64,000 bases of DNA from Nonomuraea polychroma (GTDB taxonomy: Bacteria > Actinomycetota > Actinomycetes > Streptosporangiales > Streptosporangiaceae). The notes below the pieces were generated by a model. The model worked only from the letters and a program-made list of their open reading frames with translations, was not told where the DNA came from and made no database searches. Made by a program: the position numbers and the translations under genes. Shown here piece by piece: positions 57,846 through 64,000 of the stretch; position 1 is the first letter of the stretch, and every line of letters starts with the position of its first letter. The DNA is taken from positions 310,001 through 374,000 of the forward strand of contig NZ_SAUN01000001.1 in the NCBI RefSeq assembly GCF_004011505.1. Direction: 5' to 3'.

Positions 57846-60571
57846 GATTTGTGACGATAAGAGCGAATTTCCTCTTGGTAATATAGCAATTCCTCGAAAT
57901 ATAGGTAAAGTTCATCGATTTCGGGAACGAGGGGCAGCCAGTGATAGCCGCCCAGCCCGTCCTGTTCCAGGGGGGACAGCAGGCGGGCGGCCGCTCTGAG
58001 CTCGTTCGGCGGGATCTCTCCGGGCGCGAGCTGCCCCACTCCGCCCCGATACGCCCGGGCGAGCGGATGGCTCTGCCCGCGCACGCCGAGCGCGGCCAGC
58101 ACCAGCTCGGCGGGATGCTGGGACGTCGCGCCGGCGGCCAGGTCCGGCCAGTCGGGGTTGGCCAGCGCCACGAGGACGCGCAGCTCGGGCGGCAGGTCCC
58201 TGAGCGCGCGCGGCGGCTGCTCCAGATGCGTGTGGTGCTGCTTGCGCGCCAGGAGCGAGAGCACCTCAGGGGTCCGCTCGCGCAGGCCCCGCCGCACCTC
58301 CTCCACGCAGGCGGCGGGGGAGCGCTCGGTCATCGCCAGACGGCGGCCGATCGCCTGCCGCACCAGCGCCAGCGGCTCCACCAGGATGGCGTCCACCAGC
58401 GCCGGGTATCCCCTGTCCGGGTCCTCCTTACAGGCGTAGGCGTAGCGGATCACCGGGTCGGCGGCGCCGGGGCGGGCGTGCCGGCGCAGCTCACGGCTCA
58501 GCTGGTCGAGGTCGGCCCGGGAGTCCAGCGGCGCGCCCCGCCGGAATATCCACGATTTGGCCAGTCTCGCGGCGGGGACGGTCCCGGCGCCCCCCACGGC
58601 GACGGCCACCGCGACCAGGGCCAGGGCAGGTTGGGTGGTCCCGCCGAGCGCGAGGCCCGTCGCCAGCAGCAGCACGGCCGCGACGAGGGCGACGATCGCC
58701 AGCGTGAGCTGTGTCCGCCACTCGTGGATGACGTGCTGGCGGGCCTTGCGGAAGCCGTCCCAGTCCGCGGCGGCCCGCGCCGCCCGCGCTTCGGCGATGC
58801 GGTCGGCCAGGTCCCGTCGCCTGGCCGGCCACCCCGAGGCCGCAGGTTGCGGCGGCCGGCCGACCTCTGCGAGTTTGCGGCCGAGCGCCACGGACTCGCC
58901 TCGCCGCTGCGACCCCAGCTCCTCCAGGTACGCCCTGAGCTCCCGCAATGTCTCGCTCAGCAGCGCCGGATCCGACGCGGGCCGGTCCTTGACCGCCAGC
59001 ACGGACGCGGCCCGGGCCACGAGCTCGTCCAGCTCGCGGGAGAACGCCGGGGAGCCGTCGGCGACCAGCACCGTGTGCACCACGCGGCGCAGGGCGGTCA
59101 GGACCGGAGGGCTGACGTACCCGGTGACCAGGAGGGCCGTGTAGACGGCCGTGATGTCCCCGCCCGGCGCCACCATGTCGGCGGCGTTGGACACCTCGTC
59201 GTCGAAGAAGACCGCCTCGGTCAACTTGATGACGACCAGCGGCCTGAGCGAACCGGGCAACCGGAACGTCGCCGACCTGTCCTCGCCGGGGATGCGCTCG
59301 GCGTCGAGCCCCGCTGCCAGCAGCTTCGACTCGACCAGCATGGACAGCTCGGCCAGCGCGGGGGCGCGACGGTAGCGGAGCGCGGCGGTCCCGACGACCT
59401 CCGGGTCGATGTCCGCGCCCCGAGCGGCCTCGTAGCTCGCCCAGGCCAGCTGGAGCAGCAGCCGGACATTGCCGCCGCTGTGGCGCAGCAGCTCCCGCAG
59501 GCCCGCCTCGGTGATCGGCCTGATGTCCTCACGGGCTGTCGGGCGCACGGCGTCGAGGTAGACCCGCAGCACGAGCCGGGCGTCGTCGGGCACGAGCGGC
59601 ATCATGTGGATGGCGCCAGGGCCGATGCGCTGGTGCAGGTCCGGCGGCATGGCCTGCCAGCCGGCCGCGCTCGCCACGAGGAGCAGCAGCCCGCCGGCCC
59701 GCGGGACCACCTCGACCAGGCTCTGCAGCAGCCCCAGGTTCGGCGGCACCGGGACCCCGTCCTCCAGCAGGAACTTCTCGCACTGGTCGAAGACCATCAC
59801 GAAGGGCCGGCCGCTGCGGGTCACCAGCGTGGCCAGCAATTGCAGGCCGTAGCGGCAGGTCTGGGGATCGTCGATCTGCCGGCTCACGCCGAGCGCCCGG
59901 GCGGCGTCCAGGCCGATCGGCCGCCCGCACAACCAGTCATAGGCGGCGTCGGAGAACTCGGGCCGGATCAGGAACGACAGTGCCCGCTGGAAGCGCTCCC
60001 CGTCGCCCGTCACCGCGGCGATCTCCCTGGCCTGCGCCTCCAGCACCCGGCCCGCCTCGATCAGGTGGGCGTCGAACAGGTCGAACACCCGTGTCGGCTC
60101 GGTGTCGAGTGCGGACATGAGCGAGCGCCGATCGCCGGCCATGCCCGCGTTCGCTGCCTGGTCGCCGGCGAGTGTGCCGAGGTAGCGCACGATCAGATCG
60201 GTGAGCAGGCCCTGGGACAGCTGGGGCACCAGACGGCGGTAGGCGGCGACCAGATCGTCGTCCTGGAAGCGTACGTACAGCTGGACCGCCTCGGGCTCCC
60301 GTACGTGGACCGTGGCCATCAGGTGGCGGGCCGCGTGCGTCTTGCCCGCGCCGTGGGCGCCGTACAGGCAGCCGAGACCGCCGTGTCGGGTCGCCTCGTC
60401 CGGGAAATCCTGGGCGTACGCCTCGGCCAGGCGCTCGGCGTCACGCACGCCGGGCAGCGGCGCGGTCGGCGTACGCTCCGCCCACGCGCGCAACGTCTCC
60501 GGCAGGATCGTCTCCTCGGCGCTGGCCGTGCCACGGGCCGGGAACGGGTTGCGGGTGAGATGTTCAGCCAC
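57842..60571 (-). CDS. Membrane-anchored P-loop ATPase
   Basis: 909 residues from GTG 60571, behind GGGAGG and overlapping the upstream stop by 8 bp. Walker A GAHGAGKT at about 71-78; Walker B-like VMVFDQCEKFL near 280. Two adjacent hydrophobic helices at roughly 650-715 (TLAIVALVAAVLLLATGLAL, then ALALVAVAVAVGG) place it at the membrane; the C-terminal 190 residues are helical. No known effector domain. Third gene of the KAP operon next to fxsB. Confidence 0.8.
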   Translation of the reverse strand: MAEHLTRNPFPARGTASAEETILPETLRAWAERTPTAPLPGVRDAERLAEAYAQDFPDEATRHGGLGCLYGAHGAGKTHAARHLMATVHVREPEAVQLYVRFQDDDLVAAYRRLVPQLSQGLLTDLIVRYLGTLAGDQAANAGMAGDRRSLMSALDTEPTRVFDLFDAHLIEAGRVLEAQAREIAAVTGDGERFQRALSFLIRPEFSDAAYDWLCGRPIGLDAARALGVSRQIDDPQTCRYGLQLLATLVTRSGRPFVMVFDQCEKFLLEDGVPVPPNLGLLQSLVEVVPRAGGLLLLVASAAGWQAMPPDLHQRIGPGAIHMMPLVPDDARLVLRVYLDAVRPTAREDIRPITEAGLRELLRHSGGNVRLLLQLAWASYEAARGADIDPEVVGTAALRYRRAPALAELSMLVESKLLAAGLDAERIPGEDRSATFRLPGSLRPLVVIKLTEAVFFDDEVSNAADMVAPGGDITAVYTALLVTGYVSPPVLTALRRVVHTVLVADGSPAFSRELDELVARAASVLAVKDRPASDPALLSETLRELRAYLEELGSQRRGESVALGRKLAEVGRPPQPAASGWPARRRDLADRIAEARAARAAADWDGFRKARQHVIHEWRTQLTLAIVALVAAVLLLATGLALGGTTQPALALVAVAVAVGGAGTVPAARLAKSWIFRRGAPLDSRADLDQLSRELRRHARPGAADPVIRYAYACKEDPDRGYPALVDAILVEPLALVRQAIGRRLAMTERSPAACVEEVRRGLRERTPEVLSLLARKQHHTHLEQPPRALRDLPPELRVLVALANPDWPDLAAGATSQHPAELVLAALGVRGQSHPLARAYRGGVGQLAPGEIPPNELRAAARLLSPLEQDGLGGYHWLPLVPEIDELYLYFEELLYYQEEIRSYRHKS

Positions 60572-61556
60572 GGAAGCCTCCCGGTCCCGGTCCGTACCAT
60601 GTCTCGTCCCTGCGCATGTTGAGCAGCAGCCAGTCCTCATCCATCCGCAGGCCGTCGGTCGGCCACGGCTCGTCGCCGTCGTACTGGCGCAGCCGGGTGT
60701 CGAGCAGCCTGTGCAGGTGGCGCAGGGCCAGGCCGATGGTGCAGGGATGCTCGTGGAAGGCCTTGCAGACGCCCTCGGAGTCGAAGGGGGAGGGCCGGCG
60801 ACCGGTCCACCGGTGGTCGGCCAGCGCCGCGATCTGAGCGGCGGACAGCGGACTCAGGTCGGTGATGTGCCCGCGCCTGGCGAACTCCTGCCGGTCCGCC
60901 CTCGTGAGCTGTACGGCGGTCGCGTGCCGGTAGTTGTCGACGGTGAACACCACGACCGTGCTCGCGTTCTCGAACACCCTGGTGGCCTGGATGATCAGCT
61001 CCTTGGTCGCCACGCCCTCGTACCGGATGCCGAAGCCCATGTCGTGCGCCGCGAAGATGGACGCGGCGTAGTCGGCGATCTCCTGCAGCTCGTAGTCGTC
61101 CATGGCCTGCGAACGCGGCCTCTTGCTCAGGTCCGTGAACATCTCGGCCAGCGGGAGCGGCACGTCGATCTGGTTGGCACGCATCTTGGCGCGTAACGAG
61201 AGCAGCGTGGAGCGCAGCGTGCGATAGGCGTCGTGCGTCATCTCGCCGCGCTCCGCGCAGTGCGTGACCAGGCTGAAACAGGGCAGGCGGGCGGCCCTGG
61301 CGTGCTGGTAGCGGTACATGATGTGGTTCGCCAGGGAGGTCCGGCCGCTGTTGCCCATGCCGGTGATGAGGAAGAAGGCCGGCTTGTTCGCGTCCGCCGC
61401 GCCTTTCACGGTCGCCTCGATCGTGGCGAGCCGGATGAAGCCCTCGAGCTCCAGCAGGCGGTCGTCCTCGGAGGTGAGGGGGTCCAGGGGGCGGCCGGCG
61501 TAGGGGTTGCCCGAGCGTAGCCCGTACAGCTCGTAGCGGGCGTCGGTGACGTGCAT
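60564..61556 (-). CDS. P-loop ATPase with Arg in Walker A
   Basis: 330 residues from ATG 61556, 3 bp after the KAP gene stop. The P-loop reads GMGNSGRTSLA (66-76): the invariant Lys is Arg. Later TVVVFTVDNYRH could be a weak Walker B. Helical C-terminus. It may bind nucleotide without hydrolysing it, or act as a regulatory partner for the ATPases on both sides, with which it is translationally linked. Confidence 0.8.
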   Translation of the reverse strand: MHVTDARYELYGLRSGNPYAGRPLDPLTSEDDRLLELEGFIRLATIEATVKGAADANKPAFFLITGMGNSGRTSLANHIMYRYQHARAARLPCFSLVTHCAERGEMTHDAYRTLRSTLLSLRAKMRANQIDVPLPLAEMFTDLSKRPRSQAMDDYELQEIADYAASIFAAHDMGFGIRYEGVATKELIIQATRVFENASTVVVFTVDNYRHATAVQLTRADRQEFARRGHITDLSPLSAAQIAALADHRWTGRRPSPFDSEGVCKAFHEHPCTIGLALRHLHRLLDTRLRQYDGDEPWPTDGLRMDEDWLLLNMRRDETWYGPGPGGFRG

Positions 61557-61559
61557 CGC

Positions 61560-62807
61560 TCACCCCCCGATCATGGTCAGGTAGACGGGCAGCTCGTCCT
61601 CGAACGCCTCGAAGCGGGAATCGGCGAAGAGCGGCGCCAGGAAGTCGTGGGAGTAGTGGTGCCTGTCCAACGCTCTTCGTATGAGCGAGGCATGCGATTT
61701 GAAGCGCTTGTCCACTTCCGGTGACGTGCCATTGAGTTTGCCCTGGTAGACCAGCTCGAGCGCCACGAGGAGGGAAGGGGTGCGGACCACGTCCGTGAAC
61801 AGCTCCGGGCTCTGCACGCGGAGCACCACCAGGCGGATGACCAGCCCCTTGTCCAGGCCGGCCAGGCCGGGGGTGCCCGCGATGATCGCCTCGGTCACGC
61901 GCAACAGGTTGAGCACGCGTTTGATCTTGCGTGGATTGGCGGAGACGATCTTCTCCAGCGTTTTCACGTGCGCACCGGCCAGCTCTCCGGGGCCGGATTC
62001 CAGGATGAAGCGGCCCACCTCGGCGGGGCCGAGCGGATAGAGGTGCAGCGGGAGCTGGATCATCTTGTCCAGGTACTCATCGCCCAGGCGGTCCGTGGCG
62101 GTGAAGCCGAACGGCTGGTATTTGATCGACACGCCCCGGTCCACCACGTCCTTGGCCAGCGCGATCAGCACGAAGACGTGTTCGATGTCCAGGAACAGCT
62201 TGATCGACTCCAATACGTCGATGATCTGGTCGGGCTCGCACCGGTCGAGGTCATCGATGAAGAAGATGATTTTTCGGCCTTTTTCGGCCAAGCGGTCGGC
62301 TTCCTTCTGCAGCAGCGTGCGCAGGCGGCCGGTCTGGCTGTCGACCTGGCCGCGCATCTCGGCGTACTGCTGGGCGAGCTTGCCGATCTTCTCCACGCTC
62401 GCCGAGCCCAGGTTGATCTTCTTGAGCATCTCGTCGGCGGCCAGATTGAGCATGATCGCGCCAAGCCGCTTGGCGGTGTCGGCGAAGCGTTGCTTGGGGT
62501 CCTCGTTGAGCTCGGTGTGCAGGGCGTTCAGGAGGGGGAGCAGCATCTGCGGCTCGCGGCGGTGCACCCAGGGGTTGAAATGCACGCGGACGAACTCGTC
62601 GCCGTGCCGGTCCAAAAGCCGATCGTCCACCATTTTCAGCAGGGTGGACTTTCCGGATCCCCAGGCGCCGTAAACGCCGATGGTAAACGGCGTCTGCGTA
62701 CGGGGATTGGTAATGACCGAAACGAGCGGATCGACGTACCGGCGAAACTGGAGAAGGTCACCGTGCCAATTGACCGGCGCGTCAGAGAGCATTGCGATAT
62801 CGGGCAT
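61560..62807 (-). CDS. KAP family P-loop NTPase
   Basis: 415 residues from ATG 62807, behind AAGGGGGG. Walker A GAWGSGKS at 47-54, FNPW in VRVHFNPWVHRREPQ, a helical insert at about 105-170, Walker B IIFFIDDLDRCEP near 180-192. KAP NTPases are membrane-associated switches, often in phage-defence or signalling systems. First gene of a three-ATPase operon, with copy 2 of the shared element 51 bp upstream. Confidence 0.92.
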   Translation of the reverse strand: MPDIAMLSDAPVNWHGDLLQFRRYVDPLVSVITNPRTQTPFTIGVYGAWGSGKSTLLKMVDDRLLDRHGDEFVRVHFNPWVHRREPQMLLPLLNALHTELNEDPKQRFADTAKRLGAIMLNLAADEMLKKINLGSASVEKIGKLAQQYAEMRGQVDSQTGRLRTLLQKEADRLAEKGRKIIFFIDDLDRCEPDQIIDVLESIKLFLDIEHVFVLIALAKDVVDRGVSIKYQPFGFTATDRLGDEYLDKMIQLPLHLYPLGPAEVGRFILESGPGELAGAHVKTLEKIVSANPRKIKRVLNLLRVTEAIIAGTPGLAGLDKGLVIRLVVLRVQSPELFTDVVRTPSLLVALELVYQGKLNGTSPEVDKRFKSHASLIRRALDRHHYSHDFLAPLFADSRFEAFEDELPVYLTMIGG

Positions 62808-62858
62808 CGTCCCCCCTTGGGAAGAGGATGCATCGTCAAGGCCCCTGAATGCCTGTGG

Positions 62859-62875
62859 TTATCGAACTGTGATAA
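62859..62875 (-). promoter_or_regulatory. Shared regulatory element, copy 2 (TTATCACAG-N4-ATAA)
   Basis: On the minus strand TTATCACAGTTCGATAA, flanked to give GTTATC-N7-GATAAC. Same orientation to its operon as copy 1 to the precursor gene. Confidence 0.7.
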
Positions 62876-62890
62876 CACGTGCCGGACCGG

Positions 62891-63604
62891 CTAGGTCCGG
62901 CCCACCTTGCGCGGGGGCGGGTCCTCGAAACGGGAGCGCTGCGGGGGCTCGCCGGTCACCTTCTCCACGATCGTGGCCGCGACCTGGTGCAGCTTGACGT
63001 TCCTGTCCTGGGAGACGTGCCGGAGCACCTCGAACGCCTGGTGGGACGTGCACCGGCGCTGTGCCATGAGGATGCCGAGCGCCTGGTCGATGATCGCGCG
63101 CGTGGTCAGCGCGTCCTTGAGCTGCGCGGCGACCTCCCGCATGCGCGCGGCGTCGGCGGCCGTACGGAACAGCACGCCGATGTGGCCGGCGGTCACGCGG
63201 ACGGCGACCCGCGTCTCCTCGCTGAAGCCGCCGCTCCGGCCCGAGTAGAGCGTGAGCACGCCCAGCATCCTGCCTTCGGACTTCAGGGGCTCCGAGTGCA
63301 GGCTGAGCAGGCCCGACTCGGCCGCGAACCGGCGCCAACGGGAGTCCGCCCCGAGGTTGGTGGCCGTCACCGGCTCTCCGGTGTCCAGCGCGTCGAGTCC
63401 AGGCCCCTGCCCGGTGGCCGACTGCAGCTCGTCGAGCAGCTCGGCCCGGGCGTGTGAGCAGGCGACGGTACGCAGGCCCTGCTCGGCGGGCAGTGCGATG
63501 CTGACCATTGGGGAGTCGGGCATCGCGTGAGAGGCGATGGTGACGCACTCAGCGAGTGCCCTTTCGAACTCCTCGATGTCGGTGGGCGCACTAGGCCGGT
63601 TCAA
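62891..63604 (-). CDS. GAF-ANTAR RNA-binding regulator
   Basis: 237 residues from TTG 63604 behind GAGGGA. N-terminal GAF domain (TVACSHARAELLDELQSATGQGP, LHSEPLKSEGRMLGVLTLY minus ends) and C-terminal ANTAR domain (TTRAIIDQALGILMAQRRCT). ANTAR proteins bind paired RNA hairpins and stop termination. It sits upstream of the KAP operon in the same direction, 83 bp away, and could in principle read through its leader; no clear double hairpin is seen there. Confidence 0.92.
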   Translation of the reverse strand: MNRPSAPTDIEEFERALAECVTIASHAMPDSPMVSIALPAEQGLRTVACSHARAELLDELQSATGQGPGLDALDTGEPVTATNLGADSRWRRFAAESGLLSLHSEPLKSEGRMLGVLTLYSGRSGGFSEETRVAVRVTAGHIGVLFRTAADAARMREVAAQLKDALTTRAIIDQALGILMAQRRCTSHQAFEVLRHVSQDRNVKLHQVAATIVEKVTGEPPQRSRFEDPPPRKVGRT

Positions 63605-63734
63605 CTAGATCCCTCGCGCTAGGTGCTGCGGCGGGCCACTTCTCCGGACCACTTGACTAAAAACACTGCCCCAGTAAGGGATTCTTAGGCTAGCGTGTCA
63701 TGCCGCCGTCCCGCGATGCTCGGCAGCATATTGG

Positions 63735-63785
63735 CGTTCGTCAGAAGATGGACGCTCGTCAGAAAGACGGACGCTCGTCAGAAGG
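63735..63785. repeat. 18/19 bp tandem repeat at the menA stop
   Basis: Units at 63735-63752, 63753-63771 and 63772-63785 share CGCTCGTCAGAA. The last holds the real menA stop (minus strand TGA, 63780-63778); copied TGAs lie at 63761 and 63743. Confidence 0.9.
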
Positions 63786-64000
63786 CGATCGCGAGACCCA
63801 CGGACAACAGCAAGCCGTACGCCATCTGCAGCTTGCCCGTCTGCTGCAGCACCGCGATCAGCGCAGGACCCACGGCCTTGCTCAGCACGGTCCTGATCGG
63901 GCTGATCGCTAGTGGCGCGGCCAGCAGCACGAGCGCCGCCCACGGCGTGATCGGCACCATCGCCAGTGCCACCACGAACGGCACCACCTGGCACACCACA
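63778..64000 (-). CDS. menA: MenA-like prenyltransferase, C-terminal part
   Basis: 74 C-terminal residues; the gene continues past the right edge. Hydrophobic helices with ITPWAALVLLAAPLAISPIRTV and TGKLQMAYGLLLSVGLAIAF match the end of 1,4-dihydroxy-2-naphthoate polyprenyltransferase (UbiA family), a membrane enzyme of menaquinone synthesis. Identification rests on this short piece. Confidence 0.7.
   Translation of the reverse strand, partial: VVCQVVPFVVALAMVPITPWAALVLLAAPLAISPIRTVLSKAVGPALIAVLQQTGKLQMAYGLLLSVGLAIAF

Noticed and set aside
57627-57854. Second precursor peptide on the plus strand upstream of fxsB
   Set aside because: Mostly antisense to fxsB, no ribosome site and no acidic leader or aromatic core pattern.

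Overview
The window is GC-rich, GTG/TTG-start-rich DNA with the gene order of an actinomycete chromosome: proS, then rimP-nusA-ylxR-infB-DUF503-rbfA-DHH-truB, ribF, rpsO-pnp-M16 protease and dapB. A complete radical-SAM RiPP locus of the Fxs type, an AfsR-like BTAD/NB-ARC regulator and many leaderless or GTG starts suggest a Streptosporangiaceae-like organism (for example Nonomuraea). That placement is inference. No rRNA, tRNA, CRISPR array or intact insertion sequence was seen.

Layout. 1-3.1 kb: an ATP-grasp fragment, a DUF2252 protein, and a PadR/membrane protein pair. 3.1-24.2 kb: two blocks of acyl-CoA/CoA-thioester catabolism (flavin reductase, two acyl-CoA dehydrogenases, SDR, an Ltp2-like thiolase with its DUF35 partner, an LLM flavin oxidoreductase, three ANL-type ligases of which two look degenerate, and an FprA-type reductase). 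Their promoters carry four copies of an inverted repeat CCAAGC-N4-GCTTGG, so they look like one regulon. Between the blocks lie GntR, GNAT, NADP-oxidoreductase, PPOX, AfsR-like and cutC genes. 24.3-46.9 kb: housekeeping genes for translation, RNA decay, riboflavin cofactors and lysine/cell-wall precursors, with a well-formed TetR/glyoxalase switch at 41.0 kb. 47.1-50.2 kb: GNAT, AAC(3)-type acetyltransferase and an MFS exporter.

50.2-62.9 kb is the most interesting part: a RiPP system with a 51-residue precursor ending in AAFQNSI, an NB-ARC/TPR protein (FxsT type), an HExxH peptide hydroxylase, an FxsB-type radical SAM/SPASM maturase, an nSTAND1-TPR ATPase, and an operon of three further P-loop ATPases including a KAP NTPase. 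The same element, TTATCACAG-N4-ATAA, sits upstream of both the precursor/fxsT promoter region and the KAP operon 10 kb away, in the same orientation. This ties the ATPases to the peptide genes. The precursor carries FQN where the family has FxS.

A second unusual theme is structural. At least five gene 3' ends (DUF6986, ribF, tetR, GNAT, menA) run into short tandem repeats that include or touch the stop codon, with unit lengths of 6, 18/19, 27, 29 and 41 bp.

The window closes with a GAF-ANTAR protein and the C-terminal end of a MenA-like prenyltransferase.
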